A DNA stretch of 64,000 nt from an uncultured Pelagibacteraceae bacterium (GTDB lineage Bacteria; Pseudomonadota; Alphaproteobacteria; Pelagibacterales; Pelagibacteraceae). Location: NCBI GenBank assembly GCA_902519255.1, contig CABYIV010000001.1:310001-374000 (forward strand), in the 5' to 3' direction. Of the stretch, positions 11,112 through 21,104 are shown one piece after another; the stretch's first letter is position 1; each line of letters begins with the position of its first letter. A model generated the notes under the pieces. That model had not been told where the DNA came from, made no database searches, and saw only the letters and a program-made list of their open reading frames with translations. Position numbers and translations under genes: made by a program.

Positions 11112-11831
11112 ATGCAAAAAAATGTTGAAAAAATGTCAATAAATTACTCTCCAAATTTTGATACAAATAAAAGAAGTATCATAGAAGTAAAGTACTTAAT
11201 TTTTCATTATACAGGTATGAGATCAGAAAATGCCGCCATAAGAAGACTTACAAGTAAGAGTTCAAAAGTAAGTTGTCATTATTTTATTAAACGTAATGGA
11301 GATATCGTAAAAATTGTACCAGATTTATATATTGCTTGGCATGCCGGAATATCTTCATGGAAAAAAGATAAATCTCTTAATTCAAATTCAATAGGAATAG
11401 AGATCTCAAACCCTGGACATACTTATGGATACAAGAAATTTAGTCAAAAACAAATTACTTCAATTATTAAATTATCAAAAAATTTAAAAAAAAAATATAA
11501 AATTAAGAAAGAAAATGTTTTGGGACATTCTGATGTTGCTCCTTTAAGAAAAAAAGATCCTGGAGAAAAATTTCCATGGAAATTATTAAATAAGAAAAAA
11601 ATATGCTTATGGCATAATTTAAGTGAAAAAAATTGTAAAAAATTAAGAGGTGTAAAACTAAATGGTACTGATATTTTTTTTCAATTATTATTTAAATTTG
11701 GTTATAAAACTACAAATGATAATAATAAGAAAATTAAAATTTATAAAAATTTTCAAAGAAGATTTAGACCACAATTAATTAGCAGCATCGTTGATAAAGA
11801 GTCATATGAAATTTTAAAATCCTTGATTTAA
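11112..11831 (+). CDS. N-acetylmuramoyl-L-alanine amidase (amidase_2 / AmpD-like)
   Basis: YLIFHYTGM, SCHYFIKRNGDIVKIVPD, AWHAGIS, VLGHSDVAPLRKKDPGEKFPW. Confidence 0.92.
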   Translation: MQKNVEKMSINYSPNFDTNKRSIIEVKYLIFHYTGMRSENAAIRRLTSKSSKVSCHYFIKRNGDIVKIVPDLYIAWHAGISSWKKDKSLNSNSIGIEISNPGHTYGYKKFSQKQITSIIKLSKNLKKKYKIKKENVLGHSDVAPLRKKDPGEKFPWKLLNKKKICLWHNLSEKNCKKLRGVKLNGTDIFFQLLFKFGYKTTNDNNKKIKIYKNFQRRFRPQLISSIVDKESYEILKSLI

Positions 11832-11879
11832 TTGAGTTAAAAATTGTTGAAATTTAATATAAATAGAATAATTCTTTCT

Positions 11880-12239
11880 ATGCCAGATAAATGACTTATC
11901 GCTTTAATTTATTAAAGAGGAAAGTCCGGGCTCTACAAAGACACAGTGCCAGTTAACAGCTGGCGGGGGAGACCCCAGGGATAGTGCCACAGAAAATATA
12001 CCGCCTTATCAAGGCAAGGGTGAAAAGGTGTGGTAAGAGCACACCGGCTAAGTTGGTAACAGCTAGCGCATGGAAAACCCCACTGAGAGCAAGACTGAGT
12101 AGAGATGACATTGTTAGAAATAACTAAAAGCAGTCTTTGGCTAGTCATCAGGGTTAGTTGCTTGAGCTTTAAAGTGATTTAAAGCCTAGATAAATGATAA
12201 GTTTAAAAGACAGAACCCGGCTTATAGTTTATCTGGCAT
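11880..12239 (+). ncRNA. rnpB: RNase P RNA, bacterial class A
   Basis: Universally conserved GAGGAAAGTCCGGGCTC, ACAGAAA.TATACCGCC, and 3' AACCCGGCTTATAG; perfect 12-bp P1 helix ATGCCAGATAAA / TTTATCTGGCAT defines the ends. Confidence 0.95.
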
Positions 12240-12301
12240 TTCATTAAAATTAATTCAAATAATTATTAAATTTTTACATTAGATTTCCATAATATTAGCT
12301 A

Positions 12302-12330
12302 TTGACGCGTTGCAATAAAACCCATAATAT
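12302..12330 (+). promoter_or_regulatory. Predicted mraZ promoter: -35 TTGACG (12302-12307), 17-bp spacer, -10 TAATAT (12325-12330)
   Basis: Sigma-70-like hexamers with 17-bp spacing upstream of mraZ ATG 12364. Confidence 0.5.
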
Positions 12331-12344
12331 CCCATAAAAACCCA
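12321..12344 (-). promoter_or_regulatory. MraZ operator: three TGGG boxes with 10-bp period
   Basis: CCCA at 12321, 12331 and 12341 (reverse strand TGGGTTTTTATGGGATATTATGGG), directly upstream of mraZ. Confidence 0.75.
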
Positions 12345-12363
12345 AATTAGGATAATATGGTTT

Positions 12364-12819
12364 ATGTTTTTATCAACATACGAAAACAAATTGGACAAAA
12401 AGGGAAGGGTTTCAGTGCCTGCATCTTATAGATCATATTTATCAAACATAGGCTACAATGGAATAATTTGTTATCCATCATTTAACAATCTATGTATTGA
12501 AGCATGGCCACAAGATCGAATAGAAAAAATTTCAAATGCAATTGACTCTCTGAATCCTTTTGAGGAAAAGAAAGATTATTTCGCAACATCTATATTATCT
12601 GAAAGTACAAATTTACAATTTGACAGTGAAGGAAGAGTGCAAATAACTCCAAAATTATTAAAACATGCAAAAATCAAAAATAGCATGTTATTTGTTGGTC
12701 AAGGCAAAACATTTCAAATCTGGGAGCCAACTCTTTTTGAGAAATTTAGGGCAAACGCTAGAAAAAAATCAAATATTAACAGAGCAAGTCTTAAATGGGA
12801 AAAACAATTTAATAACTAA
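12364..12819 (+). CDS. mraZ: Transcriptional regulator MraZ
   Basis: [23 protein letters not shown]; duplicated AbrB-like half ([21 protein letters not shown]). Confidence 0.96.
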   Translation: MFLSTYENKLDKKGRVSVPASYRSYLSNIGYNGIICYPSFNNLCIEAWPQDRIEKISNAIDSLNPFEEKKDYFATSILSESTNLQFDSEGRVQITPKLLKHAKIKNSMLFVGQGKTFQIWEPTLFEKFRANARKKSNINRASLKWEKQFNN

Positions 12820-12830
12820 AAGGGGAGAAA

Positions 12831-14279
12831 ATGACAATAAACTTTAAAACACCAGATATAAAAGAACTTAAACCAAGGATTCTAGTATTAGGAGTAGGAG
12901 GAGCCGGTGGAAATGCAATTAATGGGATGATTGATGCTGGTCTTCAAGGTGTTGAGTTTATTGCAGTTAATACAGATGCTCAAGATTTAAGATTAAGTAA
13001 GGCACAAACAAAAATACAAATGGGATTAAATTTAACTAAAGGGCTTGGTGCGGGAGCAAAATTGGATATAGGACAAGCTGCTGCAGATGAATCTTTGAAT
13101 GAGATAGTAAATATTTTACAAGGTGCAAATATGGTTTTTATAACTGCTGGAATGGGAGGTGGGACTGGTACTGGATCAGCACATGTAATAGCCAGAGCGG
13201 CAAAAGAACTTAATATTTTGACAGTTGGAGTAATTACTCTTCCTTTTTTATATGAAGGTCCATCAAGAATGAGAAAGGCTCAACAAGGCTTAGAAGAACT
13301 TCGAAAACATGTTGATACTATTATAGTTGTTCCAAATCAAAATTTATTCAAAATTGCAAGTGAACAAACAACTTTTGAAGAATCTTTTGCTTTATCAAAT
13401 GATGTTTTACTTCATGGCGTTCAAAGTATAACTGATTTAATGGTTAGACCGGGGCTTATCAACTTAGATTTTGCTGATGTCGAAACTGTTATGAGTTCAA
13501 TGGGCAAAGCAATGATGGGTACGGGACAAGCTGAAGGAGAAGGTAGAGCAGTGAAAGCAGCTGAGTCTGCAATTAATAACCCATTAATTGACGATTATTC
13601 TTTAAAGGGAGCCAAAGGTCTTCTTGTAAACATTACTGGAGGCAAAGATCTGAAATTATTTGAGGTTGATGAAGCTGTTAATAAAGTTAGAGCCGAAGTC
13701 GATCCAGAGGCAGAATTAATTATAGGAGCTATAACCGATGAAAGTTTAGACGGACTAATGAGAGTTTCAATTGTTGCTACTGCATTAGATGGACAACAAC
13801 CTGAGCCTAAATCAGTAATTAATATGGTACATAGAATTCAAAATAGAAATCCAGGTTATTCTGAGTTTTCAAATAATGGATCTACTCAATCATTTCAATT
13901 TACAAATAATACCAATTCAATAATTACTAATGGCGCTAATGCTCTTAAAATTGAGGAACAAATAAAAAATGAAGAATTGAGTTCAAAAAGCATAGATAGC
14001 AACGATGTAAATGAAACATCTGGTAATTTAATAAGTGAAGCTTTAGATCAAACCGAATTAGCTGAAGCCAGCTCAGTAAACTCTGAATTTGAAAGCAATA
14101 TAGATAAGCAAGTATCTGAAAATAATGGTTTGGAGAATTTTGAGTTGAGTGATGATGATACTCCAGAGTTATTTAATTCAGATGCTAATGAGGAGTTATC
14201 AACTTCACCACAAGAGATAAACTCTGAGGAAGAAGAAGATTTAGAAATTCCAGCATTTTTGAGAAGACAAAAGAATTAA
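12831..14279 (+). CDS. ftsZ: Cell division protein FtsZ
   Basis: [35 protein letters not shown]-terminal peptide [11 protein letters not shown]. Confidence 0.99.
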   Translation: MTINFKTPDIKELKPRILVLGVGGAGGNAINGMIDAGLQGVEFIAVNTDAQDLRLSKAQTKIQMGLNLTKGLGAGAKLDIGQAAADESLNEIVNILQGANMVFITAGMGGGTGTGSAHVIARAAKELNILTVGVITLPFLYEGPSRMRKAQQGLEELRKHVDTIIVVPNQNLFKIASEQTTFEESFALSNDVLLHGVQSITDLMVRPGLINLDFADVETVMSSMGKAMMGTGQAEGEGRAVKAAESAINNPLIDDYSLKGAKGLLVNITGGKDLKLFEVDEAVNKVRAEVDPEAELIIGAITDESLDGLMRVSIVATALDGQQPEPKSVINMVHRIQNRNPGYSEFSNNGSTQSFQFTNNTNSIITNGANALKIEEQIKNEELSSKSIDSNDVNETSGNLISEALDQTELAEASSVNSEFESNIDKQVSENNGLENFELSDDDTPELFNSDANEELSTSPQEINSEEEEDLEIPAFLRRQKN

Positions 14280-14297
14280 TGGTCTTCAAAAAAATAA

Positions 14298-15290
14298 ATG
14301 AATGCCACCATAAATCTGGAAAAACATTTTCCAGTATTACTAAACGAATTAGTTAGTATTATTTCCCCTCTTTATGGTGGCACATTTATTGATTGTACTT
14401 TTGGTGCAGGGGGTTATTCGAAAAAAATTTTAGAAAATAATTCAAATAGCGTTGTAGCGCTAGATAGAGATAATTCTGTCAATAGTATAGCTAATCAATT
14501 CCACACAAAGTTTAAAAAAAGATTTAAATTTTATAACAAAAAATTTTCGGATATTGATCAAATAAAGGAAGATAATATTAGAGCAATTATTTTTGATCTG
14601 GGATATTCGTTAAATCAGATTTCTGATCTAAATAGAGGTTTATCTTTTAATAGCAAAGGTAAACTAGACATGAGAATGGGATTAAATAATTTTTCTTGTG
14701 ATGATGTAATATCAAAAATGAGCCAACAAAGTCTTTTTAAAATTTTCAAGTATTTTGGCGATGAAAAATATGCAAAACCAATATCAAAAAAAATAGTACA
14801 ATTAAGAAAAAATAAAAAAATTAAAACTGAAAATTTAGTAGAAATTATTGAAGGTGTAAAAAAAAAGAAAAGTGGAAAAAATAAATCCACTAAAGTTTTT
14901 CAAGCTCTTAGAATTTTTGTAAATAAAGAAATTACAGAGTTAATAAATGGATTAATCAATGCATATAATATTTTACCAATAGGTGGAGCAATAGCAGTTG
15001 TTACTTTTCATTCTATCGAGGATAAAATAGTAAAGTTTTTTTTTAAAGAATACTCAGAAGTGAAAAATTCTTCTAGGTATTTACCGAAAAGTATTTCAAC
15101 TAAAAAGTATTTAAATTTAACCAAAAAAAAACCATTAACTCCATCATCTAGTGAAATTAATATTAATCCTCCCTCAAGGTCAGCAAAACTTAGATTTGCA
15201 TACAAATTAGAGAATGGATGTAACTTTAAAAAATTTGTTACTAATTTTAATTACTTAACAGATATAGAAAATTTGAACTTTGATGCATAA
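14298..15290 (+). CDS. mraW: 16S rRNA m4C1402 methyltransferase
   Basis: HFPVLLNELVSIISPLYGGTFIDCTFGAGGYS, NRGLSFNSKGKLDMRM, VVTFHSIEDKIVKFFFK (RsmH/MraW). Confidence 0.97.
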   Translation: MNATINLEKHFPVLLNELVSIISPLYGGTFIDCTFGAGGYSKKILENNSNSVVALDRDNSVNSIANQFHTKFKKRFKFYNKKFSDIDQIKEDNIRAIIFDLGYSLNQISDLNRGLSFNSKGKLDMRMGLNNFSCDDVISKMSQQSLFKIFKYFGDEKYAKPISKKIVQLRKNKKIKTENLVEIIEGVKKKKSGKNKSTKVFQALRIFVNKEITELINGLINAYNILPIGGAIAVVTFHSIEDKIVKFFFKEYSEVKNSSRYLPKSISTKKYLNLTKKKPLTPSSSEININPPSRSAKLRFAYKLENGCNFKKFVTNFNYLTDIENLNFDA

Positions 15291-15555
15291 AAAAATTCTT
15301 CTATTTATCCCAATTATTATTCTTATAATTTCAACTGCTTTTACAAAAAATTCCACAAAAAAACTTGATAAACAAATCTTTGAAATTCAGGAAGATATAA
15401 GAGCTCTCAATGATATTTATGAGTTAGTTTTATTTGATTACAATTATCTTACATCACCAAATAAATTAATGGAATATTCCAAAATTTATTTTGATAAAGA
15501 ATTAAAAAAAAAAAAAATTACAGATTTAAAAATTTTTAAATTTAATAATGAATAA
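15280..15555 (+). CDS. ftsL: FtsL-like small bitopic division protein
   Basis: Position between mraW and ftsI, one N-terminal TM, then coiled-coil-like segment. Confidence 0.75.
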   Translation: MMHKKILLFIPIIILIISTAFTKNSTKKLDKQIFEIQEDIRALNDIYELVLFDYNYLTSPNKLMEYSKIYFDKELKKKKITDLKIFKFNNE

Positions 15556-17179
15556 TATTAACGAAAATTTTAAGTATGAAGCAAATAGATCAAATTTAAA
15601 AATATCTTTTGAACGTATATCATTTATTTTCTTTATCTTTTTTATAATTACAATAATTTTTACTTCTAAAACTATCTATCTAGGTTTTAAAAAAACAAAC
15701 CAAACTCAAACTGCAAAAGAAAAAGAGAAATATAGAGCATCTATCATGGATAGAAATGGAAATATTATTGCTAAAACAGTGCGCGTAACCAATTTAGGCA
15801 TAAATCCAAATCAACTAATTAACAAAGAAAAATTATTAATTTCTTTAAAATTAATATTTCCAGAGAAGAATTTTGAAAAGGAAATCAACGGAAAAAAGTT
15901 TTTTTATGTAAAAAAGAAAATATCTCCAGCAAAACTTGAAAAAATAAAATTACTGGGAGAAAAATCGTTCAAAGAGGAAGAAAATATTTCTCGTGTTTAT
16001 CCTAACGGTAATCTTTTCAGTCATATATTAGGACAGATTGATACAGATAACAATGGTGTGTCTGGTATAGAAAAATCTTTTGACTATGAATTAACAACTT
16101 CAAATAAGCCATTAAAGCTTTCTTTAGATACTGATATACAATATTTGATAAGAGAGGAATTGATAAAATTTCAAGAAATTTTTAATAGTTATGGAAGTAC
16201 AGCTATATTAATGAATGTTAATAATGGGGAGATACTTTCAATGGTTTCTCTTCCAGATTATGATTTAAATAAAAGAAAAAATATTTCTGATAAAAAATTT
16301 ATTAATAGATCAACAAAAGGTGTTTATGAGCTTGGTTCAGTTTTTAAAACATTTACACTTGCCGCTGGACTTCATCAAAATGTAATTCAAAAAAATACTC
16401 TATTTGAAAATTTACCTAAGAAAATAAAATGTGCTGGTAGATCAATTTCTGAATATGATTTAGATATTCCATCTAGTCTTACGGCAGAAGAAATATTAAT
16501 TAGATCTGGAAATATCGGTTCAATCAAAATTGCTCAAAAAGTCGGTTTAGAAAATTTTAAAGATTTTCTAGAAAATTTAGATTTATTAAATAAAATACAA
16601 TTTGATATAGAGGAAGTTGGAAATCCAATACCGTTTAAATGGGGAAAATGTAAATTAGCTACATCAGCATATGGCCATGGTATAACAACTACCCCCCTCC
16701 AACTAGCAAAAGCATATGCGATAATTGCAAACGGTGGATATAAAATAAAACCCACTCTAATTAAAAAAGTGGAAAATTTAAAAAAGGGTGATCAAATCAT
16801 AAGTGAAGAGAATTCGAAAATAATTATTCAAATATTAAGAAAAATTGTAACATCCGAACAAGGCACTGCTAATTTAGCAAATATTGATGGTCATGAAATT
16901 GCTGGAAAAACAGGAACAGCTCAAAAATCTATAAAAGGTAAATATTCTAAAAAAAAAATAAATACTTTTGCTTCAATTTTTCCAATATCTTCTCCAAAAT
17001 ATGTTTTAATTGTTTTGTTAGATGAACCAAAATTGAGTGAAACTTATATTTATGAATATAATGATGGTAAAAAAAGGAAGATAATAGGTACACCTTTTAA
17101 TACTGCTGGCTGGACTTCTGTCGAGGTTACCAAAAATATAATTGAAAAAATTGGGCCTATTTTAGCCATAAAATATTAA
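15548..17179 (+). CDS. ftsI: Peptidoglycan transpeptidase FtsI (PBP3)
   Basis: RASIMDRNGNIIAKT, YELGSVFKTFTLAAGL (SxxK), SGN at RSGNIG, EIAGKTGTAQK. Confidence 0.97.
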   Translation: MNNINENFKYEANRSNLKISFERISFIFFIFFIITIIFTSKTIYLGFKKTNQTQTAKEKEKYRASIMDRNGNIIAKTVRVTNLGINPNQLINKEKLLISLKLIFPEKNFEKEINGKKFFYVKKKISPAKLEKIKLLGEKSFKEEENISRVYPNGNLFSHILGQIDTDNNGVSGIEKSFDYELTTSNKPLKLSLDTDIQYLIREELIKFQEIFNSYGSTAILMNVNNGEILSMVSLPDYDLNKRKNISDKKFINRSTKGVYELGSVFKTFTLAAGLHQNVIQKNTLFENLPKKIKCAGRSISEYDLDIPSSLTAEEILIRSGNIGSIKIAQKVGLENFKDFLENLDLLNKIQFDIEEVGNPIPFKWGKCKLATSAYGHGITTTPLQLAKAYAIIANGGYKIKPTLIKKVENLKKGDQIISEENSKIIIQILRKIVTSEQGTANLANIDGHEIAGKTGTAQKSIKGKYSKKKINTFASIFPISSPKYVLIVLLDEPKLSETYIYEYNDGKKRKIIGTPFNTAGWTSVEVTKNIIEKIGPILAIKY

Positions 17180-17190
17180 GAAATTTCATA

Positions 17191-20019
17191 ATGATATTAA
17201 AAAGCTTTTTTAAAAATCTTAAAAAAGATTTTAATAATAAAAGTTTTAACGGATTTGAATTTAATTCAAAAAAAATAAAAAAAAATTATATATTTTTTGC
17301 AATACAGGGTAGTAAATTTAATGGAAATAATTTCATAAATGATGCCATTAAAAGAGGAGCACGAATAATTGTATCAAATAAATTTAAAACTGGAATCAAT
17401 AAAGGTGTATTATATATAAAAGTAAGCGATCCTAGATTAGCCTTATCAAGTTTTGCAAATAAATATTATAATAAAAAACCAAATAATATAATTGCTGTAA
17501 CTGGTACAAACGGTAAATCATCTATAGTCAATTTTTATTACCAGATATTAAAATTTAATAAAAAAAAAGTAGCCTCAATTGGAACCCTAGGCGTCAAATC
17601 GAATGGTGTTAGCTTAAAACTTAATAATACAACTGCTGATGCTATTACAATTAATAAAATACTTGCAAATTTAAAAAAAAAAAAAATTGAAAATGTAATT
17701 TTAGAAGCATCAAGTCATGGTCTTCATCAAAAAAGATTACATGGTATTAAATTTAGCACATCTATATTCACTAATTTAAGCAGAGATCATTTAGATTATC
17801 ACAAAAATTATAAGAATTATTTTAATTCAAAATTAATTTTATTTAATGAGTTGACAAATAAAAATGGAAATTTGATATTTGATAATGATTTTAAATATTC
17901 ACAAATCTTTAAAAAAATAGCTAAAAGAAAAAAATTAAATTTATTAAATATTGGTACATCAGATAGTCATTTAAAAATTAATTCAATTAAAATTTTAAAT
18001 AACTACCAACATATAAAGTTTACTTTTCAAAATAAGGAATATCAATTTAAAACAAGCCTAATTGGAAAAATACAAATTAAGAATTTGATGATGGCTATTG
18101 GAGCAGCGATCAAAAGTAATCTAAGAATTGACGATATTGTTAAAAAAATTAAGTATATTAAACCCGCAAAAGGAAGGCTTGAGATAATCGGAACAACTAA
18201 AGATAATTCAATTATTATTTTAGACTACGCTCATACTCCAGAGGCTCTTAAAACAAGTATAGAAAATATTAAAGAACAATTTGGTTTAAGAAAAATTAAT
18301 ATTGTATTTGGTTGTGGCGGTGAAAGAGATAAAGAAAAAAGACCAATTATGGGCAAAATTGCTAACAAACTATGTAATTATATTTATCTTACAGACGATA
18401 ATCCTAGGAGTGAAAATCCAGAAAATATCAGAGCAAGTATTAAGAAATCAATTTTACCATCTAAAATGATTGAAATACCATCAAGAAAATTAGCTATAAA
18501 AAAAGCAATTTTAAATAGTAAGTCTGATGAGATTTTAATTATTGCAGGAAAGGGACATGAAAACACTCAAGAATATATTAAGAAAAATAAATTTTCTGAC
18601 AAAGATAATATAAAAAAATCAATAATTTTAAAAAATAGAATTTTATCAAATGATTGGAAATTAAATATACTTAAAGAAATTATTAATAACAAAAAATTAG
18701 ATAGAATAAAAAATTTAAAAATTAGCACTAATTCGAAAGAACAAAATAAAGGTAAAATTTTCCTTGGAATTAAGGGGAAATCTTTTAATGGAAATGATTT
18801 TGCAGACGAAGCTCTAAAAAATGGAGCAAAATTAGCAATACTTCAAAATAACAAAAATGATAGTAAAAAAAAGATTAATGTTAAAAGTACTCTAAAATTA
18901 TTATTTAAATTTTCACAAAAGATAAGAATTTCATCTAATGCATCTCAAGTTGCAATTACAGGATCTTCAGGCAAAACCTCACTGAAAGAATTATTAGGAC
19001 AATGTCTTCAAAAAAATTATTCCACAACATTTTCAAAAAATTCATTCAATAATAAATTCGGTTTACCGATTTCATTAATAAATTTAAATAAAGATACAAC
19101 TTATGGAATATTTGAAATTGGAATGGATAAAAAGGGAGAAATAGACTTTTTATCAAAAATAATTAAACCAGACGTTGGAGTTATTACAAATATTAGTTAC
19201 GCGCACGCCAAAAATTTTAAATCTTTATTGGATATAGCTAAAGCCAAATCAGAGATTATTTTCAACATTAGAAAAAATGGTACAATTATATTGAATAAAG
19301 ATGATAATTTTTTTGATTTTTTTTCAAATTTAGCAAACAAAAATAATTTAAATATCATTTCTTTTGGCAAACATAAAAATTCTAATATTAGATTATCTAA
19401 ATTAAAAAAATCTACGAAATCTTATATCATTTATATTGATGTAGCTTCTAAAACTTTTAATTTTAAAATTAATAATAACTTATTACCTTATTTAGATAAT
19501 ATATTGGCTTCTATAGCAGTTTGTAAAAGTTTAAATATCATTGATCAAATAAAAAGTAACTTTTTTTCTAATTATAAAATACCAAGTGGTAGAGGAAATA
19601 TAAAAAAATTCACTATCGGCTCTAAAAAAGTTAATATAATAGATGAAAGTTATAACTCAAATCCATTATCTCTTAATTTCTCAATTAAGAAATTTGATAA
19701 TTTAAAAGTAAATCCAAATAAAAAATTTATGCTACTAGGTGACATGTTAGAATTAGGAAAATATACAAAAAAACTTCATATTGAAGCTGCAAAAGATATC
19801 AATAAGGCAAAGTTCAAAAAGTTGTTTGTTTATGGGAATTATATCACAGAAACATTTAACAAAATTAGAACACAAAAAAGAGGAAAAATACTTAAATCAA
19901 CTAGTGAAATTCTTAATATAATAAAAAATGATTTAAATAATGGTGATTTTTTAATGATAAAGGGCTCAAATTCTACAGGACTAAATCAAATAACCAAACA
20001 AATTGGATCAAAATCTTAA
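17191..20019 (+). CDS. murEF: MurE-MurF fusion: UDP-MurNAc-tripeptide synthetase plus tripeptide:D-Ala-D-Ala ligase
   Basis: Single 942-aa ORF with two complete Mur ligase units: VTGTNGKSSIVNFYY ... HTPEALKTSI ... DDNPRSE (MurE), then ITGSSGKTSLKELLG ... GIFEIGMDKKGEIDFLS ... DESYNSNPLSL (MurF). Confidence 0.95.
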   Translation: MILKSFFKNLKKDFNNKSFNGFEFNSKKIKKNYIFFAIQGSKFNGNNFINDAIKRGARIIVSNKFKTGINKGVLYIKVSDPRLALSSFANKYYNKKPNNIIAVTGTNGKSSIVNFYYQILKFNKKKVASIGTLGVKSNGVSLKLNNTTADAITINKILANLKKKKIENVILEASSHGLHQKRLHGIKFSTSIFTNLSRDHLDYHKNYKNYFNSKLILFNELTNKNGNLIFDNDFKYSQIFKKIAKRKKLNLLNIGTSDSHLKINSIKILNNYQHIKFTFQNKEYQFKTSLIGKIQIKNLMMAIGAAIKSNLRIDDIVKKIKYIKPAKGRLEIIGTTKDNSIIILDYAHTPEALKTSIENIKEQFGLRKINIVFGCGGERDKEKRPIMGKIANKLCNYIYLTDDNPRSENPENIRASIKKSILPSKMIEIPSRKLAIKKAILNSKSDEILIIAGKGHENTQEYIKKNKFSDKDNIKKSIILKNRILSNDWKLNILKEIINNKKLDRIKNLKISTNSKEQNKGKIFLGIKGKSFNGNDFADEALKNGAKLAILQNNKNDSKKKINVKSTLKLLFKFSQKIRISSNASQVAITGSSGKTSLKELLGQCLQKNYSTTFSKNSFNNKFGLPISLINLNKDTTYGIFEIGMDKKGEIDFLSKIIKPDVGVITNISYAHAKNFKSLLDIAKAKSEIIFNIRKNGTIILNKDDNFFDFFSNLANKNNLNIISFGKHKNSNIRLSKLKKSTKSYIIYIDVASKTFNFKINNNLLPYLDNILASIAVCKSLNIIDQIKSNFFSNYKIPSGRGNIKKFTIGSKKVNIIDESYNSNPLSLNFSIKKFDNLKVNPNKKFMLLGDMLELGKYTKKLHIEAAKDINKAKFKKLFVYGNYITETFNKIRTQKRGKILKSTSEILNIIKNDLNNGDFLMIKGSNSTGLNQITKQIGSKS

Positions 20020-21104
20020 TGTTGTTTGAACTTTTTTCAATTCTTGTAGATCAATTTAGTTTTTTGAATGTTTTTAAATATTTAACAGTAAGAACTGGTC
20101 TTTCTATGTTCACAGCTATGTTTATTGTTTTTTTAGTTGGAAACCCATTAATTAATTTTTTTTCTTCAAAACAGATTCATAATCCAATCAGAGAAGATGG
20201 ACCTAGCGACCATATAATTAGAAAAATTGGAACACCTACAATGGGAGGACTAATAATATTACTAGGTGTTTTTTCAGGAGTATTGTTATGGGGTGACTTA
20301 TCAAATCCTTACAATTGGTTTTTAATATTTATTGCAGCTTCTTTTGGATTATTGGGAGCTTATGACGATTATAAAAAAATAAAGTTAAAAAGTTCGAATG
20401 GAATTTCTTCTAAACTAAAGTTCTCTCTACAAATTATTTTAGCTTTGATTGGTATATTTATACTTTATATCACAAGTAATTCTGATCAAATAAACAATCT
20501 ATATTTTCCTTTTTTCAAAAACTTAGTAATCAATCTTGGCTGGTTTTTTATACCTTTTTATATGTTCATATTAGTTGGAGCTTCAAATGCAGTTAATTTA
20601 ACAGATGGTTTAGACGGATTAGCAACAGTTCCTGTTATGTTAGTTGCCGCTTGTTTTGCATTTATTAGTTACGTCTCTGGTAACATAATTTTTTCTGATT
20701 ATCTTCAGATCGCATATATAGAGGGTGTAGGAGAAGCTTCGATTTTTTGTGGATCAATAATCGGGGCTTGTTTAGGTTTTTTATGGTTTAATGCACCACC
20801 GGCAAAAATTTTTATGGGAGACACTGGATCTTTATCATTAGGTGGTTCACTGGGAGCGGTTGGTATAATAACTAAGCACGAAATTGTGTTAGCAATAACA
20901 GGCGGATTGTTTGTTTTAGAAGCTGTTTCTGTGATAGTTCAAGTTATTTCCTATAAATTAACAGGTAAAAGAATATTTAAAATGGCTCCAATACACCATC
21001 ATTTTGAAAAAAAAGGATGGCCAGAGTCAACTGTTGTAATTAGATTTTGGATAATTTCTATTATTCTAGCGATGATTGGATTAGCAACTTTGAAACTTAG
21101 ATAA
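20019..21104 (+). CDS. mraY: Phospho-MurNAc-pentapeptide transferase
   Basis: GTPTMGGLIIL, NLTDGLDGLAT, NAPPAKIFMGDTGSLSLGG, APIHHHFEKKGWPE. Confidence 0.98.
   Translation: MLFELFSILVDQFSFLNVFKYLTVRTGLSMFTAMFIVFLVGNPLINFFSSKQIHNPIREDGPSDHIIRKIGTPTMGGLIILLGVFSGVLLWGDLSNPYNWFLIFIAASFGLLGAYDDYKKIKLKSSNGISSKLKFSLQIILALIGIFILYITSNSDQINNLYFPFFKNLVINLGWFFIPFYMFILVGASNAVNLTDGLDGLATVPVMLVAACFAFISYVSGNIIFSDYLQIAYIEGVGEASIFCGSIIGACLGFLWFNAPPAKIFMGDTGSLSLGGSLGAVGIITKHEIVLAITGGLFVLEAVSVIVQVISYKLTGKRIFKMAPIHHHFEKKGWPESTVVIRFWIISIILAMIGLATLKLR

Noticed and set aside
11933-12148. 71-aa minus strand ORF
   Set aside because: Lies entirely inside the RNase P RNA gene; composition reflects the structured RNA.
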